The notes under the pieces: generated by a model
What the model saw: only the letters and a program-made list of their open reading frames with translations
Told to the model about the DNA's origin: nothing
Databases searched by the model: none
Assembly (NCBI GenBank): GCA_047921455.1
Contig: JBLRWC010000011.1
Coordinates: forward strand, 1 to 64,000
Reading direction: 5' to 3'
Length of the DNA: 64,000 nt
Source of the DNA: XN24 sp047921455
GTDB taxonomy: Bacteria; Pseudomonadota; Gammaproteobacteria; Steroidobacterales; XN24
In this document: piece after piece, positions 1-8,128 of the stretch
Numbering within the stretch: position 1 is the first letter of the stretch
Layout of the letters: each line of letters starts with the position of its first letter
Translations under genes and position numbers: made by a program

Positions 1-671
1 GCGAGCAGCGCCGCCGCGATGGCGCCGAACAGGTAGGGCGCTTTCATCATGGTCGCCATCAGCGAGTCCTGGTAATAAAAAAACCACGGATGCTCCGGCG
101 GGAAAACCAGTTCGTGCAACCAGTAGAACACCCGCCGGGCGCCGACCAGGAGCACTATGCCGATGCCCGCCGCGACCGCCAGCAAGCTGGCGCCAAGCAG
201 CCGCACCAGCGACGGCACGCGCCAGCCGAACAGCCGGATCAACAGCAGGTGAATCGCCGTCCAGGCAACGGCCAGCCAGCCGAACGGCGTAATCCGGTCG
301 ACGAGGTTGGCGACGTCCTGCAGGTGACCGACCTCCGGTGCGCGCAGCAATGTGTCGATCACCGCGCCGTCGGGCCGGTGATAGCGGAGCTCGGCCAGGC
401 CGTCGCCCGAGGCATGGATGGCGGCCACGATTTCACCGAATAACCGCGTGTGTTCCTCGCGCGTGGTTGTGCCGAAGTCGGCCTTGTAGCGATTCTGCGG
501 CGCGAATGTCTCGATATGGCCGTGGATGTCCATGGCGTCGTAGAACACGGGGTAGAGGAAGTCGACCATGGCGAGTGCGCGCCAGGCGAGCCACAGCGCG
601 GCCAGTGCTGCGGCAGGCAACAACAGCCACAGGTGTCCGTGCCCGCCGCGCTGGACCGGGTTAACCGCCAC
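1..671 (-). CDS. DUF1461 (TIGR01906-like) integral membrane protein, 3' end cut by window
   Basis: About 223 residues are visible before the window edge; the C-terminus is missing. I start it at the GTG at 669-671, which overlaps the 3' end of aceK by 11 bp, so it is probably co-translated as the third gene of icd-aceK-DUF1461. Visible parts are an N-terminal hydrophobic segment (about residues 14-35), a large soluble loop with the HLQDV-type motif seen in this family, then two further hydrophobic stretches flanking a HPWFFYYQD motif. These match the DUF1461 pattern of a loop between membrane helices. The function of the family is unknown; linkage to isocitrate metabolism may be incidental. 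Confidence 0.7.
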   Translation of the reverse strand, partial: MAVNPVQRGGHGHLWLLLPAAALAALWLAWRALAMVDFLYPVFYDAMDIHGHIETFAPQNRYKADFGTTTREEHTRLFGEIVAAIHASGDGLAELRYHRPDGAVIDTLLRAPEVGHLQDVANLVDRITPFGWLAVAWTAIHLLLIRLFGWRVPSLVRLLGASLLAVAAGIGIVLLVGARRVFYWLHELVFPPEHPWFFYYQDSLMATMMKAPYLFGAIAAALL

Positions 672-2400
672 CCGTCCCTGCCGTGACGCTCGGCCGGTAA
701 GGGAGAATTTCCAGCACCTCGCCGGCTTCGTGGCGGCGCTTCATGTCGCGCCAGAATTCCGGCGTGAGCAGGTCCGAGTGATGCTCGAGAAATACCTCGA
801 GCTGGGTCGGTTCGAGGCCGAGGAAACTGATGAACTGCTCGGGAAAAACGTCGTGTTCATCGACGAAGAACCATGCCTCGGATTGCATTTCTTCCTCGAC
901 GGTGCGGGCCTTCGGCAATTTGCGGAAGTTGCACTCGGTCACCAGGCACAGCTCGTCATAATCGTAGAAAATGACACGCCCGTTGCGGGTGACGCCAAAG
1001 TTCTTCAGCAACAGGTCGCCGGGAAAAATATTGGTCGCGGCCAGGTCACGGATCGCCTGGCCGTAATCGAGCACGGCCTGGCGCGTCGCCAGCGGTGAGG
1101 CCTCGGCGAGATACAGGTTCAGGGGCCGCAAGCGGCGCTCGATATAGCAGTGCGTGATGACCACGTCTTCGCCTTCAACGAATACCGTCTGGGCCGTCGA
1201 TTCCAGCAGGTGTTCCAGCAGTTGCGCGTTAAAACGCTTGCGCGGGAAACGCAGCATCTTGAATTCCTGCGCATCGACCAGGCGCCCGGCGCGATCGTGG
1301 CGAAACACCAGGTAATATTTGTCGAGCACATCTTTGCGCACCACGGTTTTCGGATACGCGAAGCGATCGCGGATGACCTTGAAAACCACGTCGAACGAGG
1401 GCAGCGTGAATACCGCCATTACCATGCCGCGATCGCCCGGCGCTTCAACGAAGGGGTCGCCGGAGTTCTGCAAGTGACGAAACAGGGTGCGGTAGGTTTC
1501 GGTTTTGCCCTGTCGGGCGCGCCCAAGCACAGTGAACAACTCGGCCAAAGGCTTGCGCGGCAGGATAGTGCGCAGGAATACCACCGCGTCGTGTACGGTT
1601 TCGAGGTCGGCATGGAAGTAGCTGCGCGTGAACCCGAAAAGGATGCTGGTATCGCGCACCGAGGTCAGTAGCGCATCTACGGACACACCGTCGGCTGAGT
1701 TCTTGAGGGCGATGACCACGGGTTGCGGCTGGGCCGTCCCGAGCGCACGGCCGACCACGTAGGCACGGGTGTTCTGGTAGAAAATCGGCCGCATGAACTC
1801 GATGCTAGTCAGCCGGGAAATGCCGCCGAGCGGCTCCCAGGCGCGCGTCAGTTCGCGGGCGATGAAGTCGACGCTCGCCTTGAAATCCAGCCATGGTGAT
1901 TCGAAGCTGTGGTCCTCGAGAATCTCCTCCAGGACTTGCTCGAGCGAACCGGAAAACTCATAGGCATTGAGCGCCTGTGGCGGTCGTACCTTGGCCAGCG
2001 GATCAAGGTCCAGGGCTACGAATTCGACCTCGGGATCGACACCGATCGTGGCGAACAGTCGGCGCGTGATCGAGCTGAAAAACGTCTTTTCGAATTCCAG
2101 GTCGATGAAATCCTGGATCTCGTCTTCGAAGCAGTTGCGGATACGCATCCACAGGTTGCGGTCGGTGGCCCGGTCGCCGAGCCGCGCGCGCATCATTTCC
2201 GTCGTATGGCCGACATAGTGGTCATACAAGTCGATGCGTTCCATGGCATCGCGCCGGGCCGCAACCCAGTCGCGGGTCTCGAAACGCTGTCTCGCCCGCC
2301 GCGTGACGTCGCGGAACTCCGCGTTATAGTCGCCGAAGGCGTCAAAAATGGCCCTGGCGCAGTCGCGCGCCAGGACCGCTTCGGTCACCTCGTCAGGCAT
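661..2400 (-). CDS. aceK: isocitrate dehydrogenase kinase/phosphatase
   Basis: A 579-residue protein, almost identical in length to E. coli AceK (578). AceK phosphorylates and dephosphorylates isocitrate dehydrogenase, directing carbon between the TCA cycle and the glyoxylate shunt. The ATP-binding segment GMVMAVFTLPSFDVVFKVI and the catalytic stretch NIFPGDLLLKNFGVTRNG followed by FYDYDELC are clearly present, including the aspartates expected for the shared kinase/phosphatase site. The ATG at 2398-2400 lies 12 bp downstream of the icd stop with an AGG-type ribosome site. It sits beside its own substrate gene; no aceB or aceA is in this window. Confidence 0.97.
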   Translation of the reverse strand: MPDEVTEAVLARDCARAIFDAFGDYNAEFRDVTRRARQRFETRDWVAARRDAMERIDLYDHYVGHTTEMMRARLGDRATDRNLWMRIRNCFEDEIQDFIDLEFEKTFFSSITRRLFATIGVDPEVEFVALDLDPLAKVRPPQALNAYEFSGSLEQVLEEILEDHSFESPWLDFKASVDFIARELTRAWEPLGGISRLTSIEFMRPIFYQNTRAYVVGRALGTAQPQPVVIALKNSADGVSVDALLTSVRDTSILFGFTRSYFHADLETVHDAVVFLRTILPRKPLAELFTVLGRARQGKTETYRTLFRHLQNSGDPFVEAPGDRGMVMAVFTLPSFDVVFKVIRDRFAYPKTVVRKDVLDKYYLVFRHDRAGRLVDAQEFKMLRFPRKRFNAQLLEHLLESTAQTVFVEGEDVVITHCYIERRLRPLNLYLAEASPLATRQAVLDYGQAIRDLAATNIFPGDLLLKNFGVTRNGRVIFYDYDELCLVTECNFRKLPKARTVEEEMQSEAWFFVDEHDVFPEQFISFLGLEPTQLEVFLEHHSDLLTPEFWRDMKRRHEAGEVLEILPYRPSVTAGTGGG

Positions 2401-2412
2401 GGACCTGGCGCG

Positions 2413-3714
2413 TCAGCCGAGGTTGCTGATCAAGGCGTCGGCGAACTCGCTGCATTTCACTTCTTTGGCGTCATCCATCAGGCGCGCGAAGTCGTAGGTG
2501 ACCGTCTTGTTACCGATGGTTCTGTCCATCCCCGTAATGATGGAATCGGCGGCCTCCAGCCAGCCAAGGTGGCGCAACATCATTTCGCCGGACAGGATCA
2601 GGCTGCCCGGGTTGACCTTGTCGAGGTTGGCGTATTTAGGCGCCGTGCCGTGGGTGGCCTCGAACACCGCGTGCCCGGTGACCGAGTTGACGTTGCCGCC
2701 TGGGGCGATGCCGATTCCGCCGACCTGGGCCGCCAGCGCATCGGAGAGGTAGTCGCCGTTCAGGTTGAGCGTCGCGATGACGTCGAATTCGGAGGGACGC
2801 GTCAAGACCTGCTGCAGGGTGATGTCGGCGATGGCGTCCTTGATGAGCACTTTGCCTTCGCCGAGCGCCTGCTTCTGCTGGGCATTGGCGGCGGCTTCGC
2901 CTTCCTCGTCGCGGGTATGTTCCCACTGGTCCCAGGTGTAGGTGCGATCGGCGAACTCACGTTCGGCCAGGGCATAGCCCCACTTGCGGAAAGCACCCTC
3001 GGTGAACTTCATGATGTTGCCCTTGTGGACGAACGTCACGCTCTTGCGGCCGTTATCCAGGGCGTACTGGATCGCCGCGCGCACCAGTCGCTCGGTACCC
3101 TCGCGCGATACGGGCTTGATGCCGATGCCGCTCGTATCCGGGAACCGGATCTTGCGGAACTCGTCCGGAAAGTGTTCCTTGAACAGGTCGAGGAAGCGCT
3201 TGCCCGCTACGGAGCCCTGCTCGAACTCGATACCGGCATAAATGTCCTCGGTATTCTCGCGAAAAATGACCATATCGACGTCCTCCGGCTTTTTGACCGG
3301 GGAGGGGACGCCCTTGAACCAGCGTACCGGGCGCAGGCAGACGTACAGGTCGAGCAGCTGCCGCAACGCGACGTTAAGGCTGCGGATACCGCCGCCGATC
3401 GGCGTCGTCAAGGGTCCCTTGATGGACACAAGGTACTCGCGGCAGGCTTGTACCGTTTCATCCGGCAGCCAGGAGTTGAACATGTCGTTTGATTTTTGCC
3501 CGGCGTAGATTTCCATCCAGTGGATCTTCTTTTTGCCGGCATAGGCCTTCTCGACGGCGGCATCCAGCACGCGCACCGTGGCGCGCCAGATATCGGGGCC
3601 CGTGCCGTCGCCCTCGATGAACGGAATGATCGGGTTGTCCGGCACCTGCAAGACGCCGTTATCGATAGTGATCCTGGCGCCGCCCGCGGGGGCGGTGATT
3701 TTTGTTTCGGACAT
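2413..3714 (-). CDS. icd: NADP-dependent isocitrate dehydrogenase
   Basis: Converts isocitrate to 2-oxoglutarate with NADP in the TCA cycle. The 433-residue protein is slightly longer than E. coli Icd (416), mainly at the N-terminus. GGGIRSLNVALRQ near residue 112 contains the serine that AceK phosphorylates in E. coli, and NTEDIYAGIEF and the late GTAPKYA segment are family signatures. I chose the ATG at 3712-3714, preceded by AAGGAG eight bases upstream, rather than the in-frame TTG two codons earlier. It is the first gene of an icd-aceK-DUF1461 transcription unit. Confidence 0.97.
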   Translation of the reverse strand: MSETKITAPAGGARITIDNGVLQVPDNPIIPFIEGDGTGPDIWRATVRVLDAAVEKAYAGKKKIHWMEIYAGQKSNDMFNSWLPDETVQACREYLVSIKGPLTTPIGGGIRSLNVALRQLLDLYVCLRPVRWFKGVPSPVKKPEDVDMVIFRENTEDIYAGIEFEQGSVAGKRFLDLFKEHFPDEFRKIRFPDTSGIGIKPVSREGTERLVRAAIQYALDNGRKSVTFVHKGNIMKFTEGAFRKWGYALAEREFADRTYTWDQWEHTRDEEGEAAANAQQKQALGEGKVLIKDAIADITLQQVLTRPSEFDVIATLNLNGDYLSDALAAQVGGIGIAPGGNVNSVTGHAVFEATHGTAPKYANLDKVNPGSLILSGEMMLRHLGWLEAADSIITGMDRTIGNKTVTYDFARLMDDAKEVKCSEFADALISNLG

Positions 3715-3780
3715 GGTCAAGACTCCTTCAGTGGGAGCGGTCTTATGTGGGCCGCGTCATTGATCCCTGATAATACCCGA

Positions 3781-5118
3781 TCAGGACGCATCATGGCTTT
3801 CCGCGGTGCGGCGGCCGCGCGCCTCGTCGATGCGCCGGCTGATGAACAGTGCGACGGCGAACAAGACGATGCAGAACAATACGGCGGTTTGCAGGCCCAG
3901 CGCAGCCTGCAGCAGGCCGATGGAGACGAGTCCGACGACGCCGGCCAGCTTCAGCGAAAGTCCCCAGAAACCGAAAAACTCGGCGGCCCGGGACAAGGGC
4001 GAAAACAGTCCTACCAGCGTCCGGGTCGCCGACTGACAGGAGCCGAGGCTCAGCCCGGCGACACTGCCGACCACGAGGAAGACGTGTTGTGCTTCGACCG
4101 GCCGGCCGAGCCAGCTCGACAGCCAGCGCGAGAGCGCCGGCGTCAGGTAGATCAGCAAAATGGCGGCTATCCACATGACCAGCGTGATCTGGTAAGTGCG
4201 TTTCGCGCCGAGGTGATCCTGGATAAAGCCGAAACCGACCGCGCCGACGGCGGCGGTGATCTGCACGATGATGAACATCAGGGTACGGATACCCTCGTCC
4301 CAGCCGATGATCTGCGCCCCGTAAATGAAGGCGTAGGTAATGATGATGTAGATACCGCTCATGGCGAAGAAGGTAGATAGCAGCAGCACGGCCAGGTCGC
4401 GTCGTTGCTCGAGACTGCGCAGGGTGCCGCGGACCCGCTCGATGCCAATGGCAACATAGCTTCTGCCCGGCGGTAATGATTGCGGTCGGCCGCGCTCGCG
4501 CACCCAGATGAAGGTGGGGATGGCGGCGACCAGGAAGAATGCCGCGGCCCAAGGCCCGACCCAGCGAATCCGGTCAAAATTTTCAGCGCTCACGTCGCCC
4601 AGCACCAGCAGCACGAACACGGCCGAAAACATGCCGCCGATATAGCCCAGCGCCCAGCCGAACCCCGAGATCTTGCCGAGGTCTTCGGGCGGCCCAAGGT
4701 CAGGCAGGAAACTGGCGATGAAGGCCTCGCCGATGGAGTAAGCAAAGTTCGACACGATCAGCAGCAGCACGCCGAGCAGTGCGTAGCCCGGCGCGACGAA
4801 ATACAGTGCTGCGGTCGCGACCACGGTCAGCAGGTAGCTCCCGAACAGGAAGCGCTTCTTGGTGGCGGTATAGTCCATGATGGCGCCCGCAATGGGCGAG
4901 CACACCACGACCAGCAGGTAACTGGTCGACAGCGCCAGGCTCCAGAGAAAGTTGCCCAGGCGATAATCAACGCCGTCGTTGCCGACGATGACGCGGGTAA
5001 ACAGGTCGCCGAACACTACCGTGATGATCAGTAGCGTGTAGGCCTGGTTGGCGAAATCGAACATCGCCCAACCCAGTATTTCCCGCTTCGGGGCGCGTGT
5101 GCGCGGGATTACCTGCAT
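3781..5118 (-). CDS. UMF1 family MFS transporter (Atg22-like)
   Basis: A 445-residue polytopic inner membrane protein with about 12 hydrophobic segments. The N-terminal KREILGWAMFDFANQAY motif is the hallmark of the UMF1 branch (Vacuole effluxer Atg22-like) of the major facilitator superfamily. Other family features are a SPIAGAIMDY motif in the early loop and LGSCQSATRT in the second half. The substrate cannot be read from the sequence. It lies between icd and oligopeptidase B on the same strand with about 60 bp on its icd side; there is no obvious operon partner. Confidence 0.85.
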   Translation of the reverse strand: MQVIPRTRAPKREILGWAMFDFANQAYTLLIITVVFGDLFTRVIVGNDGVDYRLGNFLWSLALSTSYLLVVVCSPIAGAIMDYTATKKRFLFGSYLLTVVATAALYFVAPGYALLGVLLLIVSNFAYSIGEAFIASFLPDLGPPEDLGKISGFGWALGYIGGMFSAVFVLLVLGDVSAENFDRIRWVGPWAAAFFLVAAIPTFIWVRERGRPQSLPPGRSYVAIGIERVRGTLRSLEQRRDLAVLLLSTFFAMSGIYIIITYAFIYGAQIIGWDEGIRTLMFIIVQITAAVGAVGFGFIQDHLGAKRTYQITLVMWIAAILLIYLTPALSRWLSSWLGRPVEAQHVFLVVGSVAGLSLGSCQSATRTLVGLFSPLSRAAEFFGFWGLSLKLAGVVGLVSIGLLQAALGLQTAVLFCIVLFAVALFISRRIDEARGRRTAESHDAS

Positions 5119-5146
5119 GTTTGCAACATGTTGTGCGCCTCGTCAG

Positions 5147-7297
5147 TTAATCGTCGATACCCTCGAGGTCGAGAATGAAGGCATATTCCTGGGCGATTTC
5201 GCGCAGCCGATCGAAGCGCCCGCTGCTGCCGCCATGACCGGCCGTCATGGTCGTCTTGAAGACCAGCGGCGCATCGTTGCTGCGGGTCGCCCGCAGTCGC
5301 GCAACCCACTTGGCCGGCTCCCAGTATTGCACCTGCGAGTCGTGCAGCCCGGTGGTCACAAACAGTGCCGGGTAGTCCTGCGCCGTGATGTTGTCGTAGG
5401 GGCTGTACGACAGCATGTAGTCGTACCATGGCTGCAGCTTGGGGTTGCCCCACTCGTCGAACTCATTGGTGGTCAGCGGAATGGACTCGTCGAGCATGGT
5501 GCTGACGACGTCCACGAACGGCACATGCACGGCCATCCCGGCGTATAGCCCAGGCGCCATGTTGGCGACCGCGCCGAGCAACAGTCCGCCGGCTGACCCG
5601 CCCATCGCATAGACCTTGTCCGGGTGCGCATAACCTTCCTGCACGAGGAACCTGGTGACGTCTATGAAGTCGTTAAAGCTGTTCATCTTGTTCAGCAAGC
5701 GACCGTCATCGTACCAGCGGCGTCCCATTTCCTGGCCACCGCGGACATGGGCGATGACATAGACAAACCCGCGGTCCAGTAACGACAGCCGGTTCGAGTT
5801 GAACACCGGGTCCCGGCTGCTGCCGTAGGCGCCATAGCCGTACTGGTAAAGAGGTGCGCTGCCGTCACGGCTGACACCCTTGCGATAGACCAGCGATACG
5901 GGAATCAGCTCACCGTCGCGCGCAGGCGCCCACAAGCGTTCCGACTGGTAGCGGTCGGGGTCGAAGTCGCCCAGTACCGGTTCGCGCTTCAGCAGGGTGC
6001 GCGCGCCGCTTTCTACATCGATTTCAAGGACCGATGACGGCGTACTCAGTGCGCTGTAGCCATAGCGCAAAACGGTGGTGTCGAGCGCGGGGTTGCGGCC
6101 AAGCCAGGTGATCGAGGCGGCGTCGTCGGTGGGGATATGGAACGATTCTCCCTCCCAGGGCATGACTCGTACCCGCAGCAGTCCCTCGGAGCGTTCGCCG
6201 ATCGCCAGGAAGGTATCGAACACCATGAAGTTTTCGATCAGTACGGTCTCGTCGTGCGCCACCAGGTCGACCCAGGCGTCGCGCTCGGCCTCCCGGCCGA
6301 CCGGCACGCTCATGAGCCGGTAATTGGGCGCTTGCCAGTTGGTATGCACGATCCAGCGTTCATCAATGTGTTCGGCGTGGTACAGGTGTTCCCGCTCGCG
6401 TGGCTGGAATACGCGGAAAATACCTGCCGGATTGTCAGCCTCGAGGATACGCATCTCCGTGGCCTCGGTGCTGGCCAGGTGGAGCGCCAGGTAGGCTCCG
6501 GACCGGGTGCGGCCGATGTACGTGTAAAAACTCGCGTCTTGTTCCTCGTAAACGACCGGGTCTGCGGCCAAGGCGCCAAGTTCGTGCCGGCGCACGCGGT
6601 AGGAGAGCAGGGTGGTCGGATGATTTTCGACATACAAGAGGGTCTTGTTGTCCGCGGCCCAGGCGAAGCTGGATACCCGCTCGATACCATCGGCCAGCAG
6701 CTCGCCGGTGTCGAGGTCACGGACCCGGAGCACGAACTGGCGACGTCCGACCGTGTCCTCCAGCCAGGCCAGCAGTCGATTGTCATCAGATACTGCGTAG
6801 CCGCCGATCTGGAAAAAAGCATGCCCCTCGGCCATCTGGTTGCCGTCGAGCAGGATTTCCTCTGCCCCGCCGGTCTTGCGCCGCGCATGGATCGGGTGCT
6901 GCAGGCCTTCCTCGAAGCGCGTGTAATACCAGTAGCCGCGATCGAACACCGGCACGGTCGAATCATCTTGCTTGATGCGACCAATGATCTCTTGGTAGAG
7001 CGCATCCACCCGGTCCGCGTAACGCGCTTCCCAAGCATCGAAATACGCGTTCTCGGCCTCGAGGTAGGCGATCACTTCGGGGTTCTCGCGTGAATCGTCG
7101 CGCAGCCAGAACCACGAATCCTCGCGCTTGCCTTGCGGCGAGACGATCGTGAAAGGCCGCTGCTCGGCGCGCGGCTCGGGGACCGTGAATGCGCTCGCCG
7201 CACCCTCCGGCGCCGGGGCGCTCGAGGCGCACGCGGACAGCGCAAGAATCGCTGGTGCCAGCAGGAAAAAGGTACGCAAGGGGATCGGCAGCTGCAT
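5147..7297 (-). CDS. oligopeptidase B (S9A) with lipoprotein signal
   Basis: A 716-residue S9A serine peptidase that would cleave short peptides after basic residues. The N-terminal beta-propeller starts near the DSWFWLRDDSREN motif. The C-terminal alpha/beta hydrolase has nucleophile GGSAGG, the Asp-region GLHDSQVQYWEP and the His-region AGHGGSSGR. The open frame runs further upstream, but the ATG at 7295-7297 has a GGAG ribosome site. It gives a clean lipoprotein signal ending LSAC (Cys about residue 24). E. coli PtrB is cytoplasmic, so an exported, lipidated form is a difference worth noting. The next gene is divergent. Confidence 0.9.
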   Translation of the reverse strand: MQLPIPLRTFFLLAPAILALSACASSAPAPEGAASAFTVPEPRAEQRPFTIVSPQGKREDSWFWLRDDSRENPEVIAYLEAENAYFDAWEARYADRVDALYQEIIGRIKQDDSTVPVFDRGYWYYTRFEEGLQHPIHARRKTGGAEEILLDGNQMAEGHAFFQIGGYAVSDDNRLLAWLEDTVGRRQFVLRVRDLDTGELLADGIERVSSFAWAADNKTLLYVENHPTTLLSYRVRRHELGALAADPVVYEEQDASFYTYIGRTRSGAYLALHLASTEATEMRILEADNPAGIFRVFQPREREHLYHAEHIDERWIVHTNWQAPNYRLMSVPVGREAERDAWVDLVAHDETVLIENFMVFDTFLAIGERSEGLLRVRVMPWEGESFHIPTDDAASITWLGRNPALDTTVLRYGYSALSTPSSVLEIDVESGARTLLKREPVLGDFDPDRYQSERLWAPARDGELIPVSLVYRKGVSRDGSAPLYQYGYGAYGSSRDPVFNSNRLSLLDRGFVYVIAHVRGGQEMGRRWYDDGRLLNKMNSFNDFIDVTRFLVQEGYAHPDKVYAMGGSAGGLLLGAVANMAPGLYAGMAVHVPFVDVVSTMLDESIPLTTNEFDEWGNPKLQPWYDYMLSYSPYDNITAQDYPALFVTTGLHDSQVQYWEPAKWVARLRATRSNDAPLVFKTTMTAGHGGSSGRFDRLREIAQEYAFILDLEGIDD

Positions 7298-7489
7298 TGA
7301 GGATACTCCGAATTCTGTGCAAACCACTGGGGGCCGGCAACATTGTACGCGGTGAGGCGTCGTCGGCCAGAAGGACGTGTGGCACTTGATCATGCAATGC
7401 AACAATAGCGACGTCTTGTCGCCAGGTCTTGGCGATCGCGAGTCGCTTGGGGTACCGTCAGGGGTACACGCCAGCAAGGGGGCCGTGGT

Positions 7490-7921
7490 ATGCATACCAT
7501 CCGAACGATTCTCAAGAATAAACCGAGCGGCGAAGTCTGGTCGGTCACGCCGGGCGAAACGGTACTGGAGGCCATCACCCGGATGGCCAAGCTGCGCATC
7601 GGCGCGCTGCTGGTGATGGAAGGGCAGACCCTGGTCGGCATCCTCTCCGAGCGCGACTACGCCCGTAAGGTCATTCTGCAGGGGCGGCGATCCGCGGAGA
7701 CGCTGGTATCGGAGGTCATGACCCGCGAGGTTGCGACGGCGACACCCGACGTGACGGCGCGACAGGGGCTGGCCATGATGACGAACGGCTATTTCCGGCA
7801 TCTGCCGGTGATCGAGGGGGACCTGGTCGTCGGACTGGTCTCGATCGGCGACCTGGTCAAGGCGGTTATCGCCGAGCAGCAGGCTACAATCGAAGAACTG
7901 GAACGTTACGTCACAGGTTGA
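7490..7921 (+). CDS. CBS domain protein (paired CBS)
   Basis: A 143-residue protein made almost entirely of two CBS motifs (about residues 10-65 and 75-130). They carry the typical GALLVMEGQTLVGILSERD and RHLPVIEGDLVVGLVSIGD strands. Such stand-alone CBS pairs bind adenine nucleotides and act as regulatory modules; the partner here is unknown. The gene is divergent from the oligopeptidase B gene and is followed 25 bp downstream by a small membrane peptide gene on the same strand. Confidence 0.9.
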   Translation: MHTIRTILKNKPSGEVWSVTPGETVLEAITRMAKLRIGALLVMEGQTLVGILSERDYARKVILQGRRSAETLVSEVMTREVATATPDVTARQGLAMMTNGYFRHLPVIEGDLVVGLVSIGDLVKAVIAEQQATIEELERYVTG

Positions 7922-7946
7922 GTGAATAACTCGCAAGGAGGCTGTC

Positions 7947-8123
7947 GTGGTTGAGGTCGGTGGCCTGTTAGGCCTGATACTGCTGGTCCTGAACGTCTAT
8001 GCAATCGTCAAGATTGTGCAGAGCGGTGCGACGACCGGCGCAAAAGTCATCTGGATCGTGGTGATCCTGTTGTTGCCCGTGGTCGGCTTGCTGCTCTGGT
8101 TCTTACTGGGTCCCAAGGGATAG
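7947..8123 (+). CDS. 58-residue PLDc_N-like membrane peptide
   Basis: A small open frame starting at GTG with a strong AAGGAGG site (7935-7941) five bases upstream. The peptide is two hydrophobic segments joined by a short polar turn (KIVQSGATTGAKVIW) and ends WFLLGPKG, which matches the PLDc_N (phospholipase D-nuclease N-terminal) membrane module. Proteins of this size are common and of unknown function. It follows the CBS gene by 25 bp and stops 5 bp before the convergent TonB receptor gene. Confidence 0.8.
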   Translation: MVEVGGLLGLILLVLNVYAIVKIVQSGATTGAKVIWIVVILLLPVVGLLLWFLLGPKG

Positions 8124-8128
8124 CCCGG

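Noticed and set aside
1909..3492. 527-residue open frame on the plus strand
   Set aside because: It runs antisense across icd and aceK, has no family signature and reflects GC-rich codon structure of the real genes.
7384..7400. TTGATCATGCAAT upstream of oligopeptidase B as FNR site
   Set aside because: One half-site only; the second half does not match and spacing is off.
7450..7475. Repeated GGGGTAC near the CBS gene start as an operator
   Set aside because: Two short copies 8 bases apart in GC-rich DNA are too weak to call.
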